From positions 1 to 64,000 of the forward strand of contig DKQG01000015.1 in the NCBI GenBank assembly GCA_002471575.1: 64,000 nt of DNA, written 5' to 3'. This DNA is from Alphaproteobacteria bacterium UBA7314 (GTDB lineage: Bacteria; Pseudomonadota; Alphaproteobacteria; MPNO01; UBA830). The notes below the pieces were generated by a model, which was not told where the DNA came from, made no database searches, and saw only the letters and a program-made list of their open reading frames with translations. The first letter of the stretch is position 1, and each line of letters starts with the position of its first letter. The position numbers and the translations under genes are program-made. This document shows positions 47,776 to 57,641 of the stretch, in pieces.

Positions 47776-49197
47776 ATGAACGCCCCCAAAGTAACCAGCA
47801 ATGGGCCCGGCTCCGCCGGTGCAAATTCGCTCAGCCGTCGCGATGCGGATGCAGTATTCCATCCGTATACCAATGCCGTCGCCAACCGCACGGACGGACC
47901 GCTGGTCGTCACGCGCGGCGCCGGGGTCTACGTTTGGGACGAGGACGGCGAGAAATACATCGAAGGTATGTCGGGTCTTTGGTGCACGTCTCTGGGATTC
48001 GGCGAACACCGCCTCGCAGAAGCCGCTGCCCGGCAGATGCGTGAGCTGCCCTTCTATCACGGCTTCAGCCAGAAAAGTCACCCGCCGCAGATTGAACTGG
48101 CGGAACGGTTACTTGCACTGGCCCCGGTCCCAATGGCCAAAGTGTTTTTCTGCAATTCCGGCTCGGAAGCGGCCGACACCGTCGTCAAGATGATCTGGTA
48201 TCTGAACAACGCGCTTGGCAGGCCAAAAAAGAAGAAGATCATCAGCCGGTTCAAAGCCTATCACGGGGTTACGGTCGCCGCCGCCAGTATCACCGGCGTC
48301 CCTGTCAATCATACCGCGTTCGACCTTCCGCTGGACGGCTTCCTGCATACTGACATGCCGCACCACTACCGGAATGGCGAAGACGGCGAAACTGAGGAGG
48401 AATTCGCGACCCGCTGCGCCGACAACCTGGACCGGCTGATCGAAGCCGAGGGGCCGGAGACCGTCGCTGGCTTTTTCGCCGAGCCGGTCATGGGCGCGGG
48501 CGGTGTGATCGTGCCCCCAAAATCGTATTTCGAAAAGATCCAGGCGGTGCTGAAAAAACACGACGTCCTCCTCATCGCCGACGAGGTGATCTGCGGATTT
48601 GGCCGCACGGGTGAAATGTGGGGCAGCCATACTTTGGGACTCAGACCCGATATCCTGACCTGCGCCAAGGCACTGACATCGGGCTACATGCCGATTTCAG
48701 CAGTCATGGTGAATGACCATGTGTTCAACGCTATTGCACCGAAAACCGCCGAGGTCGGTGTTTTCGGGCACGGTTATACCTATTCGGGTCATCCGGTCCC
48801 CGCGGCGGTCGCGCTGGAAACCCTGAACATCTACGAGGAAATGAACCTTGTCGCTACGGTGAAGGCGCGCAGCGGGCGGTTCTTGAGCCGCTTGCACGAC
48901 TTCGCCGGTAGCCCCCTTGTCGGCGAAACCATGGGGCTCGGGCTTGTCGGCGCGGTGGAGTTGGTCGCAAGCAAGGAAACTAAAGCGATGTTCGAACCGG
49001 CAGGCACTGTCGGCCCCTGGCTTGCCGCCCGGGCACAGGAACACGGGCTGATCGTTCGCGCCATGGGCGACCGGGTCGCGTTTTCGCCGCCGCTGATCAT
49101 ATCGGATGCGGAAATCGATGCGATGTTCGACAGGTTTGCGTACGCGCTTTCGGAAACTGAGAAAGCTGCGGCCGCGGGGGCGTTCACCGGGAATTGA
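47776..49197 (+). CDS. Class III PLP aminotransferase (omega-amino acid type)
   Basis: A 473-residue fold-type I aminotransferase. The internal aldimine Lys is in [29 protein letters not shown] carries the PLP Asp, with [12 protein letters not shown] upstream. Similar to omega-amino-acid:pyruvate and taurine:pyruvate aminotransferases. The substrate cannot be set from sequence. Start ATG has GACGGAGG 7 bases upstream. Confidence 0.92.
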   Translation: MNAPKVTSNGPGSAGANSLSRRDADAVFHPYTNAVANRTDGPLVVTRGAGVYVWDEDGEKYIEGMSGLWCTSLGFGEHRLAEAAARQMRELPFYHGFSQKSHPPQIELAERLLALAPVPMAKVFFCNSGSEAADTVVKMIWYLNNALGRPKKKKIISRFKAYHGVTVAAASITGVPVNHTAFDLPLDGFLHTDMPHHYRNGEDGETEEEFATRCADNLDRLIEAEGPETVAGFFAEPVMGAGGVIVPPKSYFEKIQAVLKKHDVLLIADEVICGFGRTGEMWGSHTLGLRPDILTCAKALTSGYMPISAVMVNDHVFNAIAPKTAEVGVFGHGYTYSGHPVPAAVALETLNIYEEMNLVATVKARSGRFLSRLHDFAGSPLVGETMGLGLVGAVELVASKETKAMFEPAGTVGPWLAARAQEHGLIVRAMGDRVAFSPPLIISDAEIDAMFDRFAYALSETEKAAAAGAFTGN

Positions 49198-49370
49198 TCC
49201 CGATCTACGCCTTCGCCCGCGACATTTTCGCCCAAACCGCCGAATATTGGATGAGGACGCCCCTGACCTGTTTGCATTCAGGGTTTCTTTTACTATTGTT
49301 CAAGCAGCTCGGGTGGAATGCTGCTAACAAATACAAACTACCGACTAAAAGTCCGTGGAAAGTGACGTCT

Positions 49371-50582
49371 ATGAACTACGAACAGTTTTTTGCTGACCGG
49401 ATTTCCGATCTCAGAGTTGAAGGTCGCTACCGCGTTTTTGCGGATCTGGAGCGGCAGGTAGGCGCGTTTCCCAAAGCGACGAGCCACACCGGCAGCGGCA
49501 CGGAAGACGTGACGGTCTGGTGTTCCAACGACTATCTCGGCATGGGACAGAACGAAATAGTCCGCTCTGCGATGAAGGAAGCCATCGACAAGGTGGGGGC
49601 AGGCGCAGGTGGCACGCGGAACATCTCCGGCACGACCCACTACCACGTTCTTCTGGAGCAAGAACTTGCCGATCTCCACGGCACCGAAGCCGCGCTTGTT
49701 TTTACGTCCGGGTACGTGGCTAACGAAGCCGCGCTGTCGACCATCGGAGCGCAAATACCCGACTGCGTGCTGGTTTCCGACGCCGAAAATCATGCATCGA
49801 TGATCGCAGGGATTCGACACAGTTTAACCGAGAAGGCGGTGTTCGCGCACAACGATCTTGAAGATCTGGAACGCAAGCTGCAGGCTATCGACATCAACCG
49901 GCCGAAGGTGATCGTGTTCGAGTCCGTCTATTCGATGGACGGGGATATTTCGCCAATAAACGCAATTTGCGATCTCGCCGATAATTATAATGCGATGACA
50001 TACCTCGACGAAGTCCATGCAGTCGGAATGTACGGCCCCCGCGGCGCGGGCGTTGCCGAACGCGACGGCGCGATGGACCGGATCACTGTAATCCAGGGCA
50101 CACTGGCCAAGGCGTTTGGCGTCATTGGGGGGTATATCGCTGGTTCGGCGGCCATGATCGATTTCATCCGCTCCTATGCTTCGGGCTTTATTTTCACAAC
50201 GGCCCTGCCACCGGCGGTCGCCGCCGGCGCGCTTGCAAGCGTGCGCCATCTGAAAACCAGCAGCGTCGAACGGGAACAGCAGCAGGAACGCGCTGCAACT
50301 CTGAAACAGCTGTTGCGGGACGCGGATCTGCCCGTCATGGAGTCGGAGTCGCACATCGTGCCGGTTCTGGTTGGCGACCCGGTGCTGTGCAAGCAGGTCA
50401 CGGACGAGCTGATGGACCGGCATCAAATTTACGTGCAGCCCATTAACTATCCAACCGTGCCCAAGGGTACGGAACGCCTACGTTTGACACCGGGTCCGTT
50501 GCACAGCGACGACGATATGGCCCATTTGGTTAATTCCCTGCAGGAAATATGGGGTCGTCTTGCAATCCAGGCAGCTGCTTAA
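49371..50582 (+). CDS. hemA: 5-aminolevulinate synthase
   Basis: A 403-residue enzyme that makes 5-aminolevulinate from glycine and succinyl-CoA, the C4 (Shemin) route typical of alphaproteobacteria. The PLP Lys is in [29 protein letters not shown] and [17 protein letters not shown] are family markers. ATG 49371 ([10 protein letters not shown]) is the normal start; the frame open upstream to 49194 is unsupported. It competes with the glycine cleavage system for glycine. Confidence 0.97.
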   Translation: MNYEQFFADRISDLRVEGRYRVFADLERQVGAFPKATSHTGSGTEDVTVWCSNDYLGMGQNEIVRSAMKEAIDKVGAGAGGTRNISGTTHYHVLLEQELADLHGTEAALVFTSGYVANEAALSTIGAQIPDCVLVSDAENHASMIAGIRHSLTEKAVFAHNDLEDLERKLQAIDINRPKVIVFESVYSMDGDISPINAICDLADNYNAMTYLDEVHAVGMYGPRGAGVAERDGAMDRITVIQGTLAKAFGVIGGYIAGSAAMIDFIRSYASGFIFTTALPPAVAAGALASVRHLKTSSVEREQQQERAATLKQLLRDADLPVMESESHIVPVLVGDPVLCKQVTDELMDRHQIYVQPINYPTVPKGTERLRLTPGPLHSDDDMAHLVNSLQEIWGRLAIQAAA

Positions 50583-50635
50583 TATATAAATTAATCGTTT
50601 TTTAAAAAGCGTTGCAGGGACGAAAGGGATGGGAC

Positions 50636-51163
50636 GTGTTTAGCGACAATTCGCTCTTACCGAAAGAAACGATCAGACTGGCGGCACTCGGATTACTGTC
50701 CGAGGGGCCACTGGTGTATGCGGATCTCGCCAATGCGGTTCGCCAGTTCGTCGGCCGTATCGCCGGACCTTCGCTTGAACTAACGGGCCCATCGATCGAA
50801 TTGCTGCGCTATGAAGGCCTAGTCCACGCTAATGGCGACGACTCGATCGCCGTTCTGACATTGACGGAACAAGGACGAGCGGAGCTCCTCATCCTCCTGA
50901 AAGCTTCAGTGCGGCCGCCCCTTACTGACATGTCTAAACTGGTCATCGCACTGAAGATGCGTTTCTTACCAATGCTGGAAGCGGGCGAAAGGCGCGATCA
51001 GGTCGATCTTCTGATAGACGCCTGTGAGCTTGAGCTCGCCCGGTTAAGCGATCTGCACGACCCCGGGGCGGACGAGAAATTCTTCCAGGACTGGCTGACA
51101 CACGATATCGGACTGGTTGAACATCGGCTGAGCTGGCTTCGGGCGCTGCGAGGCCGTGTCTAA
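50636..51163 (+). CDS. Winged-helix (PadR-like) protein, function unknown
   Basis: A 175-residue protein. The N-terminal ~70 residues (IRLAALGLLSEGPLVYADLA, then SIELLRYEGLVHA) look like a PadR/MarR-type winged helix with wing VLTLTEQGRAELLILL; the C-terminal half is a helical dimer-type region. GTG 50636 has AAAGGGATGGG just upstream; an earlier TTG at 50612 is less likely. Lies 53 bases after hemA. The target is unknown. Confidence 0.72.
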   Translation: MFSDNSLLPKETIRLAALGLLSEGPLVYADLANAVRQFVGRIAGPSLELTGPSIELLRYEGLVHANGDDSIAVLTLTEQGRAELLILLKASVRPPLTDMSKLVIALKMRFLPMLEAGERRDQVDLLIDACELELARLSDLHDPGADEKFFQDWLTHDIGLVEHRLSWLRALRGRV

Positions 51164-51554
51164 GTCTCCCCCGGTATGAAAAGAATTTCCGCAATAGACA
51201 TCGTTGCCGAGCCACGGGTCAGCAATCCTCGGTGATTTCAAGGTCCGGCGAGTAATGCCGTTCGCCAAACGCCGGGAAGTTGGGACGTAGGATCCTCCGT
51301 GTTTTTTGATAGTGTGGGGCTGCTAGTATGCGGGAGAGGCAAGGGCGTCAACGTCTGGCCCCATCCGCGTATCGGGCCAGCGACCTCAGCGGAGAGGTAT
51401 TCAGACCTGCATGGGACTGCCGGTCGAGCAAGAGTAAACTGAGCGGCCTTTCGATCACGTCACCGCCGAGGAATTACCCCCATTTCTACCGGAAAGGCGT
51501 GCAGTATAACCTGATCGTCGGCTCGGCGTTGGGCGAGTAAGGCGCAAAGGTCAA

Positions 51555-52043
51555 AACCTTCGCTCCGATCTTCTATCATCACGGCGCAGCGCCGGAAGGG
51601 TAAACGATCGGCCTGCCTAAACGACATGCTGTTCGCGGGCACCGACTTTTTAAAGCCAGCTTTTGCATGCGGTGTAAAGCTCGCGGCGTTTTCGGTCATC
51701 ATCTTCACCTGAGCGTCCAGTAACCCTCTGCCTCGGTCACCACGAACAGCCGATATAGCAGCGCCAGCCCGATCCCTAGGCGCTACGCCATTTCAGAATC
51801 ATAGACGCTAACCTCAGCGACCCTAGCAGCACCTCAGGTGTCGGGTACTTGCGCCAGTGCGGCCCATCCTAGGATGACATCGTTACAGCCACGGGCCACC
51901 AGACGGCCAGTCTCCAGTTGTCTTTCATCCCAGTCCTACCAGTCAGGCGGGTCAATCATTAACGCCGCCAACCCGGTGGTCAGTCCTTCCACATAGATGA
52001 TACGGACGGCCTCACCATCGGCAGGCTAGATTGGCTCGATGCT
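51555..52043 (-). pseudogene. Decayed GNAT N-acetyltransferase (phosphinothricin-acetyltransferase-like)
   Basis: Minus-strand sequence with clear GNAT homology: SIEPI-(stop)-PADGEAVRIIYVEGLTTG, then PPDW-(stop)-DWDERQLETGRLVA, NDVILGWAALAQV, VAEVSVYDSEMA-(stop)-RLGIGLALLY, and after a frameshift TENAAS-PHAKAGFKK (normally PENTASI-LHEKAGF). There are at least five in-frame stops (three TAG, two or more TGA) and one frameshift. Order matches the acetyl-CoA site (RxxGxG/A) and beta-7 motifs. It is clearly dead. No other function in 51164-51554, where I see nothing. Confidence 0.78.
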
Positions 52044-52061
52044 GAACGAAATACCGGTCGG

Positions 52062-52802
52062 CTAGAGCAGGTGCTGGCCGCCGGTGATGAAAACTTCCGT
52101 CCCGGTGACATAGCCAAAATCGGGCGTGCAAAGCTGGAACACGGTACCGGCCACTTCGGTCGGCGTTCCCATTCGGTTCAGCGGTATCCGCGGGATCAGG
52201 GATTCGTATTCCGGCCCGATCATCTCGGTCTCGATCTCCCCGGGGGCGACCGCATTGACGCGGACGTCGAGCTCGGCGAATTCTACGGCCAGCTCACGAG
52301 TTAGCGACGAAAGGGCGGCCTTCGATACCGAGTAGGCAGAACCCGCGAACGGGTGCGCCTGATGCCCAGCGATGGAGGTGATGTTCACAACTGCGCCCTT
52401 GCCGCGGTGCAGGGCAGCTGCAAGCCCGCGACACAGCTTCAACGGCACGAAAAAGTTCAGCTCGAATACTTCGCGCCAGGCCTCTTCGTCGCCGTTAAGG
52501 CAGCCAAGCCGTTCTTTGTAGGGCGTCTTAGGCGATACCGCGGCATTATTCACCAGCGCGGCCAGCCCGCCGTCACCGATATGTTCGTTGGCCTTATCGA
52601 TAAAGGCCTCAAGATCGGCAGCATCTCCAAGATCGGTTGGGATGTGGTGCGCCCAGTTGGGATCGAGCCGGCATGCCTCGGGCACGTCGTCGCGGGAACA
52701 GGTAATGATGCGCCAGCCCGCCTCGCTGAACCGGCGAACCGTTGCGTGGCCGATCCCGCGGCTTGCGCCAGTTAGAATCAGTGTCCGGGTTTTATCCGTC
52801 AT
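52062..52802 (-). CDS. Short-chain dehydrogenase/reductase
   Basis: A 246-residue SDR. The NAD(P) motif is TGASRGIGHATVRRF, the NNAA block is LAALVNNAAVSP, the Ser is in INITSIAGH (VVNITSIAGHQ), and the catalytic YSVSK is in GSAYSVSKAALSSL. C-terminal YVTGTEVFITGG is typical of FabG-like enzymes. Substrate unknown. It follows the universal stress gene by 21 bases. Confidence 0.93.
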   Translation of the reverse strand: MTDKTRTLILTGASRGIGHATVRRFSEAGWRIITCSRDDVPEACRLDPNWAHHIPTDLGDAADLEAFIDKANEHIGDGGLAALVNNAAVSPKTPYKERLGCLNGDEEAWREVFELNFFVPLKLCRGLAAALHRGKGAVVNITSIAGHQAHPFAGSAYSVSKAALSSLTRELAVEFAELDVRVNAVAPGEIETEMIGPEYESLIPRIPLNRMGTPTEVAGTVFQLCTPDFGYVTGTEVFITGGQHLL

Positions 52803-52823
52803 TCAGCGGTTCCACTGGGTCCG

Positions 52824-53690
52824 TCACTTCGCCAGAAGGGTCGGAACAGTCGTATGGTTGAGAATGTGGCGCGTCCGTCCGCCCAACACCATCTGTCGCA
52901 GTCTGCTTTGCGAATAGGCGCCTTTTACCAACATATCGGCACCAACGGCGGCGGAATGTGCAAGGAATGCCGCGCCGAGATCGCTAGCCTGCGTGTCGAA
53001 TTCATGGATGTCTGCATTGACGCCGTGCCAGAGCAACCGCGCCACCAGATCAGCGGGTTCAAGCGGCAGCGGCTGGGGCAGTTTCGGTGCCAAGATCGTG
53101 ACCTTCTCAGCCTCCGTCAGCGCCTGAATCGAAACGGCGATAGTCCGCGCGGCCTCCGGGCTGGCTTCCCAGGCAATCGCAATATGCGCACCCGTATCCG
53201 ACGGTGCCTGCGGCGGGGCGACCAGGATGGGCCGGCCGGTATCGTGCAGCGCCGCTTCCAGCGTGATGGGCGACGGCAAGGGCGCATCCGTGACGGGCCG
53301 GCCAACGACGATAAGATCGTAGAGACGACCATGCAGGGCAACGATCTCGTCTTCGCGCCCGGCTTCCTCGCGCCAGGACACGGTCACACCCGCATCGGGT
53401 GACGGCTTATGCGAAACCTTCAGGCTGTGCTCCGCGCAGAACGCCTCGAACATCGCTTTAGTCTGGGTCGCCCGGTCCTCGCCCTCCCGCTCGGTCACGT
53501 TAATGATCTCCTCGATCATGGATCCATCCATGCCTTCTCCGGTATAGGGAACCAGCCCGCGCGGATCGGCTCGCACGTGAAGTATTTCGAGATGCGAATT
53601 CCAGCGTTTTGCGATCAACAATGCCGCATTCAGGGTCGACTTGCTCGCTTCCGGCGAACCGACAGGAACCAAAATAGTCTTGAAACTCAT
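52824..53690 (-). CDS. Tandem-domain universal stress protein
   Basis: A 288-residue UspA-family protein with two domains. Domain 1 (FKTILVPVGSPEASKSTLNA, ending YDLIVVGRP near 140) has a degenerate ATP loop. Domain 2 ends with VKGAYSQSRLRQMVLGGRTR, the G-x2-G-x9-G-[ST]-like nucleotide motif in modified form. ATG 53690 has a near-perfect GGAGGTAAAG ribosome-binding site. The open frame upstream to 53933 is not supported. Role in stress response is by family. Confidence 0.9.
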   Translation of the reverse strand: MSFKTILVPVGSPEASKSTLNAALLIAKRWNSHLEILHVRADPRGLVPYTGEGMDGSMIEEIINVTEREGEDRATQTKAMFEAFCAEHSLKVSHKPSPDAGVTVSWREEAGREDEIVALHGRLYDLIVVGRPVTDAPLPSPITLEAALHDTGRPILVAPPQAPSDTGAHIAIAWEASPEAARTIAVSIQALTEAEKVTILAPKLPQPLPLEPADLVARLLWHGVNADIHEFDTQASDLGAAFLAHSAAVGADMLVKGAYSQSRLRQMVLGGRTRHILNHTTVPTLLAK

Positions 53691-54004
53691 CTTTACCTCC
53701 CGGGCGGTTTTGGCTGGTCGAATGCCTGCCTTGTCGGACCACTTGTTGTTGCTACGTGGAGAATGCGGGGTTTTGGTCCCGGCTTCAAGCCTCATGTCTG
53801 CGGAGCCGGCCCCGGGAACGGCGTATTGCGCTGCGCTGGCGACCTGCTGGATTGAGTCGAATAACAACCCCATGCAGCCGAAGCCCCGGTAGCCAGTATT
53901 CTGGAATACGGCAGGCCCGGACCACCCCGACACAATCTCCGTCTATTCAGATATGCTATCCGCACGGCACATAATCGTAGCACGAAAAACAACAAAAAGA
54001 GGAT
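53691..54004. other. Intergenic region upstream of the universal stress gene
   Basis: About 314 bases. Minus-strand reading frames run through it but show no match I recognise. It should contain the promoter of the usp gene. pdxH ends at 54005. Confidence 0.45.
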
Positions 54005-54649
54005 CTAGGGGAATATTCGTCCGGTTTCCCACGGACCGCCCTCTTTACGCCGGTAGACCACGCGTTCGTGGAGCCGGAACGGCTTGTCTTGCCAGAACTC
54101 CATTTCCCGAGGTACGACGCGATACCCGGTCCAGTGCGGCGGGCGCGGCACGTTGCCGGTACCAAACTTGGCAGCAAACCGCGCGACGCGCTTTTCCAGT
54201 TCGAACCTGCCCTCCAGCGGGCGCGATTGATCCGACGCCCAAGCGCCGATCTTGCTGCCGCGGGCGCGGCTGGCGAAATAGGCATCAGCTTCTGCGTCGT
54301 CTACACGCTCGGTGCTGCCGACGATGCGTACCTGCCGCCGCAGCGATTTCCAGTGAAACACCAAGGCTGCCTGCCGCGTGGCATCCAGTTCGATACCCTT
54401 CTGGCTTTCGGTGTTTGTGTAGAAGACGAAACCTCGCGCATCCGCCCCTTTCAGGAGTACCATCCTTGCCGACGGGAGCCCGCCCGCATCGACCGTCGCC
54501 AACGTCATCGCGGTCGGATCGTTGGGTTCAGTGTCGTGCGCCTCATTCAGCCAGGACTGGAAAAGATCTGTCGGATCGTCTTGGTCGGCACCCGCCATGG
54601 AATCATCCTGAAAAATCGTGTCATTCACACCTTGCTGCATGTCGGTCAA
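54005..54649 (-). CDS. pdxH: Pyridoxamine 5'-phosphate oxidase
   Basis: A 214-residue FMN enzyme that makes pyridoxal 5'-phosphate. [20 protein letters not shown] and [12 protein letters not shown] are the FMN and substrate blocks; the C-terminus [17 protein letters not shown] and final WETGRIFP are standard. The cofactor is used by several enzymes here (thrC, gcvP, hemA, aminotransferases). Divergent from the antigen remnant. Confidence 0.96.
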   Translation of the reverse strand: MTDMQQGVNDTIFQDDSMAGADQDDPTDLFQSWLNEAHDTEPNDPTAMTLATVDAGGLPSARMVLLKGADARGFVFYTNTESQKGIELDATRQAALVFHWKSLRRQVRIVGSTERVDDAEADAYFASRARGSKIGAWASDQSRPLEGRFELEKRVARFAAKFGTGNVPRPPHWTGYRVVPREMEFWQDKPFRLHERVVYRRKEGGPWETGRIFP

Positions 54650-54801
54650 ATTTTACCGCAACTTTTGCAAAGTGTCTCGGTTGCATCCCCATCTCAAGGG
54701 GTGGCCAATTTTTTGGCCGTTGAATACCGGGTGAAACGAGCCAACGCAATCCGCCGGTGTCCGAACGGGTTGCCCTCGGTAGAGAGGAAATGGGCGTCAC
54801 C

Positions 54802-55281
54802 ATGATGAATTCCAGAATTCCAACACCGATTACCGTCATCGCGAGCCTCGCGCTTGCGGGTCGCGAAGGACAGGGCCGAAACAGACCGGTGGCGAGCTCA
54901 TCGGTGTAGCGGTGGGCGGCATCGGGGACGCGCTGTTCGGCAGCGAAACCAATGAAATAATTACCATTACGCTAGGGGGGGGTACTTGTGGGAACCTAGG
55001 CTAGCAGCGAGTTCAGCAAACCGCTGGACGATACTGACAAAGAGGAAATTCGGAACACGGCGCAGAAATAGCGGAAAAAAACAAGACCGGCTAGTCGGCC
55101 AGCTTGTCCACCCCGGACGACGGCCACCGCGGCACGTCGACGCCAACCAAGACATACCAGACCTCCGCCGGCCAGAACCACCTTGAATACCAGTAGACCG
55201 TCACAGTGTGCGGGAAAACCGAAGAAACCCAGGAGAGAGCCTGCCGTCAGCCCGACAGGATGTTGAAAATCCGGAACTGAG
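54802..55281 (+). pseudogene. Decayed 17-kDa surface-antigen lipoprotein (glycine-zipper)
   Basis: Starts at ATG 54802/54805 with a lipoprotein signal (ITVIASLALAG) whose lipobox Cys now reads Arg. After frameshifts it gives TGELIGVAVGGIGDALFG (glycine zipper), LDDTDKEEIRNTAQK with a TAG after it, TPTKTYQTSAGQ, a TAG, TVTVCGKTEETQERACRQPD and a TGA at 55279-55281. The order matches Rickettsia 17-kDa antigen-type lipoproteins (TPTRTYQ-GQ-CREYQ, ACRQPDG-W). At least two stops and two frameshifts. Flanking 54650-54801 and 55282-55404 show no gene. Confidence 0.75.
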
Positions 55282-55404
55282 CCGATCAGTATTCGATTCC
55301 GCCTTTTCGCCAAAATTGACCGGTCAGACCGATTGTGTAGGATGCCGAAATCTGCGGGTCCCGCCCCGTCTGCGGGATCCGCGTTGTAAGATTGAGAGGT
55401 TCGG

Positions 55405-56217
55405 ATGTCGGACGCGGGTGCATTGATGCACGGTAAACGCGGGTTGGTGATGGGGGTTGCGAACGACCGGTCCATTGCGTGGGGTATTAGCAAGGCCCTC
55501 GCCGATCACGGCGCGGATCTCGCCTTTACCTATCAGGGGGAAGCACTCGAAAAACGCGTCCGCCCGCTGGCAGATTCTCTTGGGTCCCAGCTTGTCCTGC
55601 CCTGCGATGTCACCGACACTGCTAGCGTGGACAATGTTTTCTCAACTCTGGGCAAAGAATGGGGCAGCCTCAATTTCGTCGTGCACGCAATAGCCTATTC
55701 TGACAAGGACGAACTGAAAGGCCGGTATGTGGATACCTCGTCCGACAATTTCGCCAAAACGATGAACATTTCATGTTATTCGTTTACCGCAATCTGCAAG
55801 CGCGCCGCGCCGATGATGAAGAACGGCGGTAGCCTGCTGACGCTCACCTATGCAGGGGCCGAGCGGGTGATGCCGCACTACAACGTGATGGGTGTCGCCA
55901 AGGCCGCGCTGGAAACCAGCGTGAAATACCTCGCGGCAGATCTGGGTCGCGACAACATCCGCGTCAATGCGATCTCCGCCGGGCCGATCAAGACGCTGGC
56001 GGCTTCAGGTATCGGCGATTTCCGTTATATTCTGAAATGGAACGAATACAACTCGCCGCTGAAACGCAACGTCAGCATCGACGAAGTCGGCGGGGCCGGG
56101 CTTTACCTGCTATCCGACCTGTCGACAGGTGTGACCGGCGAAACGCATCATGTCGATTCCGGTTATCACGTGGTTGGCATGAAGGCAGCCGATGCACCCG
56201 ATATATCGACGGTCTAG
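55405..56217 (+). CDS. fabI: Enoyl-ACP reductase (NADH)
   Basis: A 270-residue SDR-fold reductase for the last step of the fatty-acid elongation cycle. It has [16 protein letters not shown] at the nucleotide site, [16 protein letters not shown], and the catalytic Tyr-x6-Lys in [15 protein letters not shown]. The target of triclosan-type inhibitors in other bacteria. It lies 29 bases before aroC. Confidence 0.97.
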   Translation: MSDAGALMHGKRGLVMGVANDRSIAWGISKALADHGADLAFTYQGEALEKRVRPLADSLGSQLVLPCDVTDTASVDNVFSTLGKEWGSLNFVVHAIAYSDKDELKGRYVDTSSDNFAKTMNISCYSFTAICKRAAPMMKNGGSLLTLTYAGAERVMPHYNVMGVAKAALETSVKYLAADLGRDNIRVNAISAGPIKTLAASGIGDFRYILKWNEYNSPLKRNVSIDEVGGAGLYLLSDLSTGVTGETHHVDSGYHVVGMKAADAPDISTV

Positions 56218-56246
56218 AAGATGATCTGCTTACGCAGGATGACCCA

Positions 56247-57332
56247 ATGACCGACAACACCTTCGGGCATCTGTTCCGCATGACTACGTGGGGCGAAAGC
56301 CACGGCCCAGCCATCGGCTGCGTGCTGGACGGCGCACCTCCCGGCCTGAATCTGGACGAATCCGATATCCAGTCGTGGCTGGACAAGCGCAAGCCGGGCT
56401 CTTCCCGCTTCGTCACCCAGCGTAAGGAACCGGACACGGTGGAAATCATGTCGGGCGTGTTCGAGGGCAAAACCACAGGTACGGCCATTAGCCTGATGAT
56501 CCGCAATCAAGATGCGCGGTCGAAGGATTACAGCGCCATCAAGGACAAATTTCGGCCCGGCCATGCCGATTACACCTACTGGAAGAAATACGGCATCCGC
56601 GATTATCGAGGTGGCGGCCGGTCGTCGGCGCGGGAAACTGCCTGCCGCGTTGCGGCAGGTGCGGTCGCCCGGAAGATCCTGGGCAGCAGGATCAAGATCC
56701 GCGGCGCCATGGTGCAGATGGGCGAGATGGAGATCGACCGCGACAAATGGCGCTGGGCCAACATCGCGAAGAACCCGTTCTGGTGCCCCGACGCGGCCGC
56801 CGCGAAGGAATGGGGAACCTATCTGGACGATGTGCGAAAGCAGGGCTCGTCAGTCGGCGCGGTGATCGAGATCGTCGCCTCTGGCGTACCGGCGGGTCTC
56901 GGTGCGCCGATTTACGGCAAGCTGGACGCCGATCTGGCCGCCGCAATGATGAGTATAAATGCGGTCAAAGGCGTGGAAATTGGCGCCGGCTTCGACGCGG
57001 CCGCATTATCGGGCGAAGACAATGCCGACGAAATGCGGATGAAAGGCAAGGACGTCGATTTTCAGTCCAATACCGCGGGCGGCGTACTGGGGGGCATCTC
57101 GACCGGGCAGGACGTTGTCGTCCGCTTCGCCGTCAAGCCGACTAGTTCGATCCTGACGCCCCGCAAAACCGTCACCCGCCAAGGCAGGAATACCGAAATT
57201 GCGACCAGGGGCCGCCACGATCCCTGCGTCGGCATCCGCGGAGTGCCGGTCGGTGAAGCCATGATGGCCTGCGTGCTAGCCGACCACCTGCTGCGGCATC
57301 GGGGACAGGTAGGTAAGGATACAAGGTCCTGA
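56247..57332 (+). CDS. aroC: Chorismate synthase
   Basis: A 361-residue FMN-dependent enzyme making chorismate from [41 protein letters not shown] and DCRLGG-like [12 protein letters not shown] with the final [17 protein letters not shown] are all present. ATG 56247 follows CAGGATGACCCA; the frame upstream is fabI antisense. Length is normal. Confidence 0.97.
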   Translation: MTDNTFGHLFRMTTWGESHGPAIGCVLDGAPPGLNLDESDIQSWLDKRKPGSSRFVTQRKEPDTVEIMSGVFEGKTTGTAISLMIRNQDARSKDYSAIKDKFRPGHADYTYWKKYGIRDYRGGGRSSARETACRVAAGAVARKILGSRIKIRGAMVQMGEMEIDRDKWRWANIAKNPFWCPDAAAAKEWGTYLDDVRKQGSSVGAVIEIVASGVPAGLGAPIYGKLDADLAAAMMSINAVKGVEIGAGFDAAALSGEDNADEMRMKGKDVDFQSNTAGGVLGGISTGQDVVVRFAVKPTSSILTPRKTVTRQGRNTEIATRGRHDPCVGIRGVPVGEAMMACVLADHLLRHRGQVGKDTRS

Positions 57333-57390
57333 GTACTAAACCGGCCTCGCAGATACGACTCCGCAAATCTTCGTAATCCAGTTTCGCAAC

Positions 57391-57630
57391 CTAGCCGTCA
57401 ACGGCGAGTGCACGCAGTCGCCCTTCGAGTTTCTGAAATGTGGGGGCTTCGCTTTCTTCTTCGGTAATTTGATCAAGGACATCGCGCCGGACGATTTCAA
57501 AGACGAGCGTCAAACGATTGGAAGCAGCGATGGGTGTAGCCCAGTCGGGCATTGCCTCCTTCGGTAGCTGCTCCAGGTCTTTGATCCCTCTAAGACAGTT
57601 AACTCGCCGCGCTATGACCTCGCGGGCCAA
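57391..57630 (-). CDS. Small conserved-looking protein, unknown
   Basis: A 79-residue acidic/basic helical protein: AREVIARRVNCLRGIKDLEQ, then AMPDWATPIAASNRLTLVFE and IVRRDVLDQITEEESEAPTF. It begins at TTG 57630 with no clear ribosome-binding site, 11 bases after rlmD. No signal or membrane segment. I do not recognise the family; coding character is suggested by ordinary codon use and lack of internal lesions. Confidence 0.5.
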   Translation of the reverse strand: MAREVIARRVNCLRGIKDLEQLPKEAMPDWATPIAASNRLTLVFEIVRRDVLDQITEEESEAPTFQKLEGRLRALAVDG

Positions 57631-57641
57631 ACGCAGATTCG

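Noticed and set aside
49194..49370. Longer hemA N-terminus
   Set aside because: The open frame upstream of ATG 49371 does not resemble ALA synthase, and the usual start NYEQFF has a GGAAAG site.
51328..51540. 70-codon plus-strand ORF
   Set aside because: Overlaps no conserved sequence; no match and poor start. The neighbouring minus strand explains part of it as GNAT debris.
51555..52043. Stop-codon recoding in the GNAT remnant
   Set aside because: TGA as well as TAG interrupt the frame and there is a frameshift, and intact genes in the window end with both codons.
53691..53933. N-terminal extension of the universal stress gene
   Set aside because: The perfect ribosome-binding site at ATG 53690 and the normal UspA start FKTILVPV argue against the longer form.
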